A stretch of DNA of 64,000 nt. Origin: Erythrobacter tepidarius (GTDB lineage: Bacteria > Pseudomonadota > Alphaproteobacteria > Sphingomonadales > Sphingomonadaceae). The position numbers were made by a program, and so were the translations under genes. This document shows, piece after piece, positions 57,181 to 64,000 of this stretch (position 1 is the first letter of the stretch; every line of letters starts with the position of its first letter). The stretch is taken from NCBI RefSeq assembly GCF_002155695.1, contig NZ_MUYJ01000014.1, positions 31,071-95,070 of the forward strand, in the 5' to 3' direction. The notes beneath the pieces were generated by a model that worked only from the letters and a program-made list of their open reading frames with translations, did no database searches and was not told the origin of the DNA.

Positions 57181-57821
57181 TTCCTCGCCTCCCCTTCCGG
57201 CCTGGGCGGGGCCTTCTCGTCACCGGGCAGCACATATCGGGCGCCCTCCCACGGACTGAGGAAATCGAAGCTGCGCATTTCCTGCGCCAGTTCGACCGGC
57301 TCGTAGACCACGCGCTTTTCCTCCTCGGAATAACGCAGCTCGGTGTAGCCGGTCATCGGGAAGTCCTTACGGAACGGGTGCCCCTCGAAGCCGTAATCGG
57401 TAAGGATGCGGCGCAGATCGGGGTTGCCCGCAAAGGTAACGCCAAACAGGTCGAAGACCTCGCGTTCGAGCCAGCCCGCATTGGGCCACAGGGTGGTGAC
57501 GGTCGGCACCGGGGTGTCCTCGCTGGCCGAGCACTTCACCATCACGCGGTGGTTCTTCGTCAGGCTCTGGAGCATGTAGACGACTTCGAAGCGTTCGGGG
57601 CGCGCGGGATAATCGACGCCGGCGATCTCCATCAGCTGCTGGTACTGGTGATCATCGCGCAAAATCCGCAGCACCTGATCGACCCCGTCACGCGCGACCC
57701 GGAAGATCACCTCGCCATGGGCTTCGCTCGCCTCGATCAGCCAGACAGAGATGGTCTCGCTGATGGCATCGATCACGCCCTCGTTGGAAGCGAATTTCGG
57801 GGCGGAATGCAGAACAGCCAT
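57177..57821 (-). CDS. nuoC: NADH-quinone oxidoreductase subunit C
   Basis: The 30-kDa-type subunit, 214 residues, separate from NuoD (not the fused CD form of enterobacteria). The signature [22 protein letters not shown] is followed by [17 protein letters not shown]. It begins 10 bp after nuoB. Confidence 0.97.
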   Translation of the reverse strand: MAVLHSAPKFASNEGVIDAISETISVWLIEASEAHGEVIFRVARDGVDQVLRILRDDHQYQQLMEIAGVDYPARPERFEVVYMLQSLTKNHRVMVKCSASEDTPVPTVTTLWPNAGWLEREVFDLFGVTFAGNPDLRRILTDYGFEGHPFRKDFPMTGYTELRYSEEEKRVVYEPVELAQEMRSFDFLSPWEGARYVLPGDEKAPPRPEGEARK

Positions 57822-57831
57822 ATCCTTGCCC

Positions 57832-58389
57832 TTACCTCTCGATCGTGCCCACGCGGCGGATCTTGCGCTGCAACTGCATCACACCGTAGAGCAACGCCTC
57901 GGCGGTCGGCGGGCAGCCTGGGACGTAGATATCGACCGGAACGATCCGATCACAGCCGCGCACCACCGAATAACTGTAGTGGTAATAGCCGCCGCCATTG
58001 GCGCAGCTGCCCATGCTGATCACATATTTGGGATCAGACATCTGATCGTAGACCTTGCGCAGCGCCGGGGCCATCTTGTTGCACAGCGTGCCGGCGACGA
58101 TCATCACGTCCGACTGGCGCGGGGACGCGCGCGGGGCGGCGCCGAAGCGCTCCATGTCGTAGCGCGGCATGTTGACGTGGATCATCTCGACCGCGCAACA
58201 GGCGAGCCCGAAGGTCATCCACCACAGGCTGCCGGTGCGCGCCCACTGGAACAGTTCCTCGGTCGAGGTGACAAGGAAGCCCTTGTCGTCAACCTCGCTC
58301 TGGAGGGACTTGAAGAAATCGGCATCGGGCTGACGCAGTTCGCCGCCCTGTGCCGCCGGAATGATGGAAGAATTGGCCACGGTGCTCAT
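57832..58389 (-). CDS. nuoB: NADH-quinone oxidoreductase subunit B
   Basis: Carries the last cluster N2 that reduces quinone; 185 residues. Cluster cysteines are in [24 protein letters not shown] and [14 protein letters not shown] 58389 overlaps the nuoA stop (ATGA). Confidence 0.97.
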   Translation of the reverse strand: MSTVANSSIIPAAQGGELRQPDADFFKSLQSEVDDKGFLVTSTEELFQWARTGSLWWMTFGLACCAVEMIHVNMPRYDMERFGAAPRASPRQSDVMIVAGTLCNKMAPALRKVYDQMSDPKYVISMGSCANGGGYYHYSYSVVRGCDRIVPVDIYVPGCPPTAEALLYGVMQLQRKIRRVGTIER

Positions 58390-58760
58390 TCCCAGTCCAG
58401 CGCCCCCTTCTTCCACTCATAGGCCAAGCCCACGGCGAGGATGAAAAGGAACACCATCATGCCGCTCCAACCGATCCAGCCCGTCTCGTCCAGGCTCACG
58501 GACCAGGGGAACAGAAAGGCGGCCTCAAGATCGAACACGATGAAGCTGATCGCCACGAGATAGAAGCGCACGTCGAACCGGCTGCGCGCGTCCTCGAAGG
58601 CGGGGAAGCCGCATTCATACTCCGAGAGCTTCTCGGCATTGGGTTTATGCGCGCCGGTAAGCCGGGACACCGCCATTGGGGCGACCACGAAGAGAAGCGA
58701 TAGCCCGAAGGCAATGAGGATGAATAACAGTATCGGCAGATACTGGCTGAGATCGACCAC
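58386..58760 (-). CDS. nuoA: NADH-quinone oxidoreductase subunit A
   Basis: A 124-residue membrane subunit with three helices; the conserved loop is [12 protein letters not shown], followed by [26 protein letters not shown]. The start is taken as GTG 58760 ([13 protein letters not shown]), which gives the normal family length; upstream in-frame codons do not resemble NuoA. It is the first gene of the operon that continues to DUF1467. Confidence 0.95.
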   Translation of the reverse strand: MVDLSQYLPILLFILIAFGLSLLFVVAPMAVSRLTGAHKPNAEKLSEYECGFPAFEDARSRFDVRFYLVAISFIVFDLEAAFLFPWSVSLDETGWIGWSGMMVFLFILAVGLAYEWKKGALDWE

Positions 58761-58847
58761 GGCGATGTCCAAGCTTGTTAATCCCGAAGCTCGCCCTAGG
58801 CCGGACGCGCGCACCGCGCAAGCCTGCGACTCGGTGAAAAGCCCGCA

Positions 58848-58895
58848 ATTATGTTGCAGGAAATCGAACAGAGGTTGCGGGTCGGGCGCAACCTC
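58848..58895 (-). promoter_or_regulatory. Candidate nuo operon promoter with operator-like inverted repeat
   Basis: On the minus strand CATAAT (58848-58853) matches five of six bases of a -10 element, about 90 bp upstream of nuoA. The -35 position, 17 bp upstream, falls in a perfect 9-bp inverted repeat, GAGGTTGCG-N7-CGCAACCTC (58871-58895). This suggests a repressor or activator site. The remainder of the 238-bp gap shows nothing else recognisable. Confidence 0.4.
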
Positions 58896-58998
58896 AGTGT
58901 GGCGGGCAGGCACAAACGGGCGAGCACCTGCGCGCCAGTATCATTGCCGACGCGAGGCGATGCGAGGCCGCTTGTCCCCAGCGCGGCAGCGACCGCCG

Positions 58999-60429
58999 TT
59001 ACTTCAGCATGCGCGCCACGGCCTGCTCGGTTGCCTTGCCATAGGGAGGCTTCAGCCCGCCCAGCTTGGCGATATCGATCTTGGGCTGGTGATAGACCGC
59101 GCGGGCATGGCTGAATTCGCGAAAGCCTTCGATCGCATGGTAGCTGCCCATGCCCGACGGTCCGATTCCGCCGAACGGCAGGTCTTCCATCGACACGTGG
59201 AAGATCACGTCATTGGTCGTCACCCCGCCGGAGATCGTGCGGGTGAGCACCCGCTCCTGCTCAGCCTTGTCCTCACCGAAATAGTAGAGGCCGAGCGGAC
59301 GGTCGTGCGCATTGATGTAGTCGATCGCCTGATCGACCGAGGTGTAGGTCATCACCGGCAGGACGGGGCCGAAGATTTCCTCCTGCATCGCCGCCATCGA
59401 ATCGTCGACATTCCTGAGGATGGTGAGCGGCATCTTGCGCTGGTTGGCATTGCCGAAATCCTCGCCCGCCGGGTTGACCTCGATCACTTCCGCGCCCTTG
59501 TCGCGCGCATCCGCGACGAGGCCCTGAAGCCGCTCGAAATGGCGGTCGGAGACGATCGAGGCATAGTCGTCATTGTCGAGCAGGCGCGGATACATCGCGC
59601 TCGCCGCGCGGACGATCCCGCTGACCGCCTCGTCCTGCTTGTCCTCGGGCACGATCAGGTAATCGGGCGCGAGGCAGATCTGCCCCGCGTTGAGCATCTT
59701 GCCGATCGCGATCCGCTCGCCCGCCCTCGCATAATCGGCGCTGCGCCCCATCACCACCGGTGACTTGCCGCCCAGTTCGAGCGTCACGGGAACCAGATTC
59801 GCCGCCGCGGCCTGCATCACGCGGCGCCCCGTGGCGGTCGAACCGGTGAAGACGAGGTGGTCGAACCGCAGCGCAGAAAACGCCGCCGCCACTTCCGGCC
59901 CACCGGTGACCACCGCGACTTCCTCAGGCGCGAAGTATTCCTCCGTCAGCTGCGCCATCAGCGCGCTGGTGCGCTCGGTGAATTCGGACGGCTTGATCAT
60001 CGCCCGGTTGCCCGCCGCCAGCACCTGCATCAGCGGCCCGAAAGCGAGCTGCACCGGGAAGTTCCACGGCGAGAGAATGCCGATCACGCCCTTGGGCTCG
60101 TAGCGCAGTTCCGCCCTGGCGCCGAGCAGGCCGAGCGGGAACTGCACCTTGCGCTTTTCTGTCTTGGCCCAGGCATCCAAGTGCTTGAGCGCGTGCGCCC
60201 CTGCCCCCACCGTCGCGGCGATATCGGTGAGCATCGACTGCTGGATCGAACGGCTGCCGAAATCGGCGCTCATCGCCTTGGCCAGAGCCTCGCCATGATC
60301 CTTGACCAGCGCCATCGCGCGGCGGATGCGATCCTTGCGCTGCGACAGCGGCTCGGGTCGCGATGCGGTAAAGGCAGCGCGCTGGCGTGCGAGCAGGGAT
60401 TCGAGTTCTTCGCGGCGATCGTCGGCCAT
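58999..60429 (-). CDS. Coniferyl-aldehyde dehydrogenase-type aldehyde dehydrogenase
   Basis: A 476-residue NAD(P)-dependent aldehyde dehydrogenase. The catalytic cysteine is in NAGQICLAPDYL, the general-base Glu in TLELGGKSPVV, and the oxyanion Asn in SPWNFPV. The pattern ICLAPDY and the C-terminal GPSGMGSYHAIEGFREFSH match the coniferyl aldehyde dehydrogenase (CalB) subfamily, which also acts on medium-chain aldehydes. ATG 60429 is chosen with GGGAGA about 7 nt upstream. It is divergent from the thiolase, with an inverted repeat in its promoter. Confidence 0.9.
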   Translation of the reverse strand: MADDRREELESLLARQRAAFTASRPEPLSQRKDRIRRAMALVKDHGEALAKAMSADFGSRSIQQSMLTDIAATVGAGAHALKHLDAWAKTEKRKVQFPLGLLGARAELRYEPKGVIGILSPWNFPVQLAFGPLMQVLAAGNRAMIKPSEFTERTSALMAQLTEEYFAPEEVAVVTGGPEVAAAFSALRFDHLVFTGSTATGRRVMQAAAANLVPVTLELGGKSPVVMGRSADYARAGERIAIGKMLNAGQICLAPDYLIVPEDKQDEAVSGIVRAASAMYPRLLDNDDYASIVSDRHFERLQGLVADARDKGAEVIEVNPAGEDFGNANQRKMPLTILRNVDDSMAAMQEEIFGPVLPVMTYTSVDQAIDYINAHDRPLGLYYFGEDKAEQERVLTRTISGGVTTNDVIFHVSMEDLPFGGIGPSGMGSYHAIEGFREFSHARAVYHQPKIDIAKLGGLKPPYGKATEQAVARMLK

Positions 60430-60455
60430 GCCATTCTCCCACAGATATTGGCGCA

Positions 60456-60479
60456 TCGTAAATGCGTTTCGATTTGCGA
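60456..60479. promoter_or_regulatory. Operator-like inverted repeat upstream of the aldehyde dehydrogenase
   Basis: TCGTAAAT-N8-ATTTGCGA forms 8-bp arms with one mismatch, 27 bp upstream of the dehydrogenase ATG in the 172-bp divergent region. The size suits a dimeric regulator; none is encoded nearby. Confidence 0.35.
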
Positions 60480-60601
60480 CGCGTTGTTGCGCAAAGCCTC
60501 CGGCCTGACAAGCATATTGCCGCCGCACAGGCGCGATTGCCTTTGCCGCAATGCAGCATTAAACCGCTCGGCGATTGCCATCCCACCCGAGGACCATGCC
60601 C

Positions 60602-61798
60602 ATGACACAGCTCTCCCCTGCCGATCCGATCGTGATCCTTTCCTACGCGCGCACCCCGATGGGCGCGATGCAGGGCGCACTGGCCGAGATGGCGGCGACC
60701 GATCTGGGCGCGGTGGCGGTCAGGGCGGCGGTCGAGCGGGCCGGGGTTGCGGGCGAGGATATCGATCGCGCCTATATCGGCTGCGTGCTGCCCGCAGGCC
60801 TCGGCCAGGCGCCGGCGCGTCAGGCGGCGATCAAGGCCGGACTTCCGCTTTCGGTGCAGGCCACCACCGTCAACAAGGTGTGCGGTTCGGGGATGCAGAC
60901 CGTGATCATGGGCGCCGAAGCCCTCGCCAGCGGCACCATCGACATGGTCGTCGCCGGGGGAATGGAGAGCATGACCAATGCCCCCTACCTGTTGAAGAAA
61001 CACCGTTCGGGCGCGCGCCTCGGGCACGACACGGCCTATGATCACATGTTCCTCGACGGGCTGGAAGACGCCTACGAGCCGGGCCGGGCGATGGGTACCT
61101 TCGCGCAGGACACCGCCAACGCCTACCAGATGACCCGCGAGGAAATGGATGCCTATGCGATCGAATCCCTCGCCCGTGCCAATCGCGCAATCGCCAGCGG
61201 CGCCTTTGCCGACGAGATCGTCCCGGTGACCGTGACGACCCGTGCGGGCGATGTCGTGGTCGAGCATGACGAGGCGCCGTCGAAGGGCCGCCCGGACAAG
61301 ATCCCGCAGCTCAAGCCCGCCTTTGCCAAGGACGGGACGATCACCGCAGCGACCTCCTCGTCGATCTCCGACGGGGCCGCCGCACTTGTCCTGACGCGTG
61401 CCAGCGTCGCCGAGGCCAAGGGCCTTGCCCCCGTGGCCCGCGTGGTTGCCACCGCCGCCCACGCCCATGCCCCCGCCCAGTTCACCACCGCGCCAATCCC
61501 CGCGATCCGCAAAGTGCTGGAGCGCGCCGGGTGGAGCATCGAGGATGTCGACCTGTTCGAAGTCAACGAGGCCTTCGCCTGTGTCGCGATGTTCGCGATG
61601 CGCGATCTCGGCATCCCGCACGAGAAGATCAATGTGAACGGTGGCGGCACCGCGCTCGGCCACCCGATCGGGGCGAGCGGCGCACGAATCATCGTCACGC
61701 TCATCGCCGCGCTCAAAGCGCAGGGCAAAAGGCGCGGCGTCGCTTCGCTGTGCATCGGCGGCGGAGAAGCCACCGCGATTGCCGTCGAACTGCTCTGA
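60602..61798 (+). CDS. Acetyl-CoA C-acetyltransferase (thiolase)
   Basis: A 398-residue biosynthetic-type thiolase that joins two acetyl-CoA to acetoacetyl-CoA or runs in reverse. The nucleophile is in VNKVCGSGMQTV, the His in GGGTALGHPIGASGAR and the second Cys in SLCIGGGEATA; NEAFACVAMF is also typical. ATG 60602 is preferred over a TTG/ATG slightly upstream because the conserved N-terminus starts here. It could serve PHB synthesis, ketone use or isoprenoid supply; no pha genes are in the window to decide. Confidence 0.93.
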   Translation: MTQLSPADPIVILSYARTPMGAMQGALAEMAATDLGAVAVRAAVERAGVAGEDIDRAYIGCVLPAGLGQAPARQAAIKAGLPLSVQATTVNKVCGSGMQTVIMGAEALASGTIDMVVAGGMESMTNAPYLLKKHRSGARLGHDTAYDHMFLDGLEDAYEPGRAMGTFAQDTANAYQMTREEMDAYAIESLARANRAIASGAFADEIVPVTVTTRAGDVVVEHDEAPSKGRPDKIPQLKPAFAKDGTITAATSSSISDGAAALVLTRASVAEAKGLAPVARVVATAAHAHAPAQFTTAPIPAIRKVLERAGWSIEDVDLFEVNEAFACVAMFAMRDLGIPHEKINVNGGGTALGHPIGASGARIIVTLIAALKAQGKRRGVASLCIGGGEATAIAVELL

Positions 61799-61820
61799 TC
61801 GCGTAGTGCCGGGCGGCGGG

Positions 61821-62318
61821 TTACTCGTCGCCCGGCAAGTCCTCCACGCCCCACAGGCGGTTGCGCGCGATCCAGCCCTTGCGCCCGCCGATATCGACTT
61901 CGCACCAATCCGCGCGGCAGCCCGTCAGCCGACCGACAACCCCCGGCTGCGCCCGCCAACGCAGCGCTGAACCGGCCGTCGGTTCGGCGCGGATATCGGC
62001 CAAGCCGCTGCCTTGCACCAGCACCCCGCGCGCGGGATCGAGCTGGCTGCGCGCGATCCAGCCCTTGTCGCCCTCCGGATCCTCGACCAGACGCCAGGCC
62101 TCGTGCACCCGGACGACCTTCACCGGCAGGCCCTTGCGCTTGTAAACCCACTGGATCGGATATTCCTCGCTCGGACCGACGCGCATGCGCACCTCGTCAT
62201 AGCGCAGCGCCGCCCAATAGGGCACCTCGCGGTCCTGCGCGCTGAGCGGCGTGGCGGTGATCATGGCCCCCGCGAGCAAGCCAAGGCCGGGGCCGGCGTA
62301 AAAACGAAATCCCATCAT
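61821..62318 (-). CDS. Exported bacterial SH3-domain protein
   Basis: A 165-residue protein with an N-terminal signal peptide (GLGLLAGAMITATPLSAQ) and two SH3-like repeats: MRVGPSEEYPIQWVYKRKGL...GDKGWIARSQL and ADIRAEPTAGSALRWRAQPG...GGRKGWIARNRLWG. Such domains usually bind peptidoglycan or mediate envelope protein contacts. Two adjacent ATGs (62318, 62315) are possible starts. It is divergent from the 2-hydroxyacid dehydrogenase and convergent with the thiolase. Confidence 0.82.
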   Translation of the reverse strand: MMGFRFYAGPGLGLLAGAMITATPLSAQDREVPYWAALRYDEVRMRVGPSEEYPIQWVYKRKGLPVKVVRVHEAWRLVEDPEGDKGWIARSQLDPARGVLVQGSGLADIRAEPTAGSALRWRAQPGVVGRLTGCRADWCEVDIGGRKGWIARNRLWGVEDLPGDE

Positions 62319-62425
62319 TGCCAAACCGATAGCGCTTCTAGCGCCCGCCTTTCAAGCGCGCCTTGGCCTGCTTGCGCGGCATCACGCCTTGACCGCGCAT
62401 GGCCAGTGGCATTAGCCGGTGGGCC

Positions 62426-63433
62426 ATGACCGAAACCCGCACTACGCTCGAACGTCCCCGCGTCATCGTCACCCGCCATCTGGTGCCCGCGGTCGAGGCG
62501 CGGATGCGCGAATTGTTCGACGTGGTGCTGAACGAGGCAGACGTGCCGCTGTCCCGCGATGAGCTGGCCCAAGCCATGCAGGATTGCGACGTTCTGGTGC
62601 CAACCGTGACCGACCGGATCGATTCCGATCTGATCGCCGGGGCCGGCCCTCGCCTCGGCCTCATCGCCAATTTCGGCGCGGGTACCGAGCACATCGATCT
62701 CGCCGCCGCTGCTGCGCGGCGGATCATCGTCACCAACACGCCGGGCGTATTCACCGATGACACTGCCGATCTCGCGATGGCGATGATCATCGGCGTGCCG
62801 CGCCGGATGCGGGAAGGCACCGCGCTCGTGCGGCGCGGGGAGTGGACCGGTTGGACACCCTCCGGCCTGCTCGGCAGGAAGCTGGCGGGCAAGGTGCTCG
62901 GTATCATCGGCATGGGTCGGATCGGACAGGCCGTCGCGCACCGCGCCCGCGCCTTCGGACTGGAGATCGCCTACACCAACCGCAAGCGCCTGCCCGAAGC
63001 CGTGGAACGGATGCTGGCCGCACGCTATGTCGCCGATGTCGATGCGCTGATCGCAGAGGCCGACATTCTCACCCTGCACTGCCCGCTCACGGATGAGACG
63101 CGCCACATGGTCGATGCGCGCAGGGTCGCGCTGATGAAGCCCGGCAGCAGCATCGTGAACACCGCGCGCGGCGAATTGATCGATCAGGAAGCGCTGATCG
63201 CGGCGCTGGAATCCGGCCACCTCGCGGGCGCCGGGCTGGATGTCTATCCCGACGAACCCAAGGTCGATCCGCGCCTGATCGCCCATCCCAACGTGATGAC
63301 CCTGCCCCATATCGGCAGCGCGACCGCCGAGGGCCGCGAGGATTCCGGCCACAAGGTGATCGCCAATATCCGGATGTGGGCCGATGGCCACCGCCCGCCC
63401 GATCAGGTGCTGACCGCGCTCGTGCGGGCTTAG
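62426..63433 (+). CDS. D-2-hydroxyacid dehydrogenase (glyoxylate reductase-like)
   Basis: A 335-residue NAD(P)H-dependent enzyme. The Rossmann motif is LGIIGMGRIGQAVAHRA; the catalytic Arg lies in NTARGELID, the Glu in DEPKVDP and the His in TLPHIGSAT. The closest functional group by motif is glyoxylate/hydroxypyruvate reductase (GyaR), but the substrate is not certain. ATG 62426 is used; an ATG at 62399 would add nine residues. No operon partner follows. Confidence 0.9.
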   Translation: MTETRTTLERPRVIVTRHLVPAVEARMRELFDVVLNEADVPLSRDELAQAMQDCDVLVPTVTDRIDSDLIAGAGPRLGLIANFGAGTEHIDLAAAAARRIIVTNTPGVFTDDTADLAMAMIIGVPRRMREGTALVRRGEWTGWTPSGLLGRKLAGKVLGIIGMGRIGQAVAHRARAFGLEIAYTNRKRLPEAVERMLAARYVADVDALIAEADILTLHCPLTDETRHMVDARRVALMKPGSSIVNTARGELIDQEALIAALESGHLAGAGLDVYPDEPKVDPRLIAHPNVMTLPHIGSATAEGREDSGHKVIANIRMWADGHRPPDQVLTALVRA

Positions 63434-63659
63434 GGTAAGCAAACGGCTATGATGAGGCGGTGTGTCTTCTGCGGAAATAATCTCGCAGGGACCAAAAAAA
63501 GCTTTGAGCACATTTGGACACCTCGAAGAACCTGCTGTTTTCGGCCTGATGAGGGCGCGGATGGTCTGATCGCGGTCTTTTGTGCGTGAAGGCTGGCCTT
63601 TTCGGCCTGGTTTCCGCGGTTTTCGGGGCCTGAGTGCCGCTCAGCAGTCCGTTTTCGCG
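63434..63659. other. Non-coding stretch with short repeats at the end of the IS element
   Basis: No gene is supported. TTTTCGGCCTG occurs twice exactly (63538-63548 and 63599-63609), with a third variant TTTTCGGGGCCTG at 63620-63632. A small CTGCG/CGCAG inverted repeat lies near 63460. The right boundary and inverted repeat of the IS element probably fall here, but without the other end they cannot be fixed. Confidence 0.4.
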
Positions 63660-64000
63660 CTATGCAGGCGCACCTTGCCCCTCGAGCCAGGCGAGGCGCT
63701 GGAAGTTATAGGCAAGGTTGGCCATGCCGATCTTGATCCGGGCTCTGGCGATGCCGATGGTGCGGATGAACAGCCCCATGCGGTGCTTCTGACATGCGAA
63801 CACGTGCTCGACCGCCGAGCGCACAGCGGAGCGCTTGGCATTGGCTCTGGCGATGTGTTTGGGCAGCGGCCGACGCGGCGTGCGCTTCTGGTGGATGTGG
63901 CTCTTGAACATGCCCCGCTCGAGGAACGCCTCGTTCTTCTTCGAGCGATAAGCGGTGTCCGCCCATACGCCCGAACCGGTATTCTGCTTGCTGATGAGGT
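63660..64000 (-). CDS. IS5-family transposase, C-terminal part (truncated by window edge)
   Basis: The minus-strand frame is open from the window edge to the stop at 63660. The 113 visible residues include the DDE-region Asp context GVWADTAYRSKKNE, then KRTPRRPLPKHIARANAKRS and the catalytic-Glu segment AVRSAVEHVFACQKHRMGLF, followed by IKIGMANLAYNFQRLAWLEG. These are typical of IS5-family DDE transposases. The N-terminal half lies outside, so whether it is intact cannot be said. Confidence 0.85.
   Translation of the reverse strand, partial: LISKQNTGSGVWADTAYRSKKNEAFLERGMFKSHIHQKRTPRRPLPKHIARANAKRSAVRSAVEHVFACQKHRMGLFIRTIGIARARIKIGMANLAYNFQRLAWLEGQGAPA
63660..64000 (-). mobile_element. Partial IS5-family insertion sequence
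   Basis: Defined by the transposase fragment running off the window edge. Only one end is visible, and its terminal inverted repeat and target duplication cannot be assigned. This is the only mobile element seen in the window. Confidence 0.7.

Noticed and set aside
62338..62412. A 24-residue basic frame (MPLAMRGQGVMPRKQAKARL...) upstream of the SH3 gene
   Set aside because: No ribosome-binding site and too short to judge; no supporting context.
1..64000. CRISPR arrays, prophage or replication origin
   Set aside because: No regularly spaced repeats, phage structural genes or DnaA-box cluster were seen anywhere in the window.

Overview
The window is a GC-rich, gene-dense bacterial chromosome segment. 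It is most consistent with an alphaproteobacterium of the order Sphingomonadales, probably an Erythrobacter/Porphyrobacter-type organism. This is inferred from gene order (a 14-gene nuo operon followed by birA-coaX-rnj-DUF1467; grxC-nitrilase-DUF1178), a lipoyl domain fused to pyruvate dehydrogenase E1-beta, an alphaproteobacterial LexA box (GTTC-N7-GTTC), CtrA-like TTAA-N7-TTAA boxes and a ROSE-type thermosensor. No species name can be proven from the sequence alone.

Layout. 1-3.4 kb: 3' end of gyrA, a YhhN membrane protein and trmFO. 3.4-8 kb: an EF-hand protein, a squalene/phytoene-synthase-like protein, and three Tad pilus pseudopilin-type genes behind a CtrA-like box. 8-13.3 kb: ftsB-pdhA-pdhB on the minus strand, then a haloalkane dehalogenase and an MFS transporter ending against a tRNA-Arg(CCT). 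13.4-15.6 kb: grxC-nitrilase-DUF1178, divergent from hsp20, which has a heat-shock promoter candidate and ROSE-like leader. 15.6-19 kb: a candidate structured RNA, then pyrG, secG and tpiA. 19.2-28.7 kb: a plus-strand run ppiD-trpE-lipoprotein-trpG-trpD-trpC-moaC-moeA-lexA. 28.7-34 kb: comEC, gltX, gltA. 34-40.5 kb: an uncharacterised signalling-like cluster. 40.5-58.8 kb: one long minus-strand operon, nuoA to nuoN, then birA, coaX, rnj and DUF1467. 58.9-63.4 kb: aldehyde dehydrogenase, thiolase, SH3 protein and a 2-hydroxyacid dehydrogenase. 63.66 kb to the edge: the end of an IS5-family element.

How the genes work together. Much of the window is core energy metabolism: pyruvate dehydrogenase E1 and citrate synthase feed the TCA cycle, and complex I re-oxidises its NADH. 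Tryptophan and molybdopterin synthesis share one transcription direction with overlapping ATGA junctions.

The most unusual region is 34.0-40.5 kb. It encodes a histidine-kinase-like protein with an intact ATP-binding domain but proline in place of the phospho-accepting histidine, an Hpt-like protein with methionine in place of its histidine, a degenerate nucleotidyltransferase-like membrane protein, an unknown helical protein, and a divergent 818-residue membrane-anchored coiled-coil protein. Two CtrA-like boxes lie in its promoters. I propose a CtrA-linked pseudo-phosphorelay or scaffold module of unknown function, conceptually like the pseudokinase DivL; this is inference.
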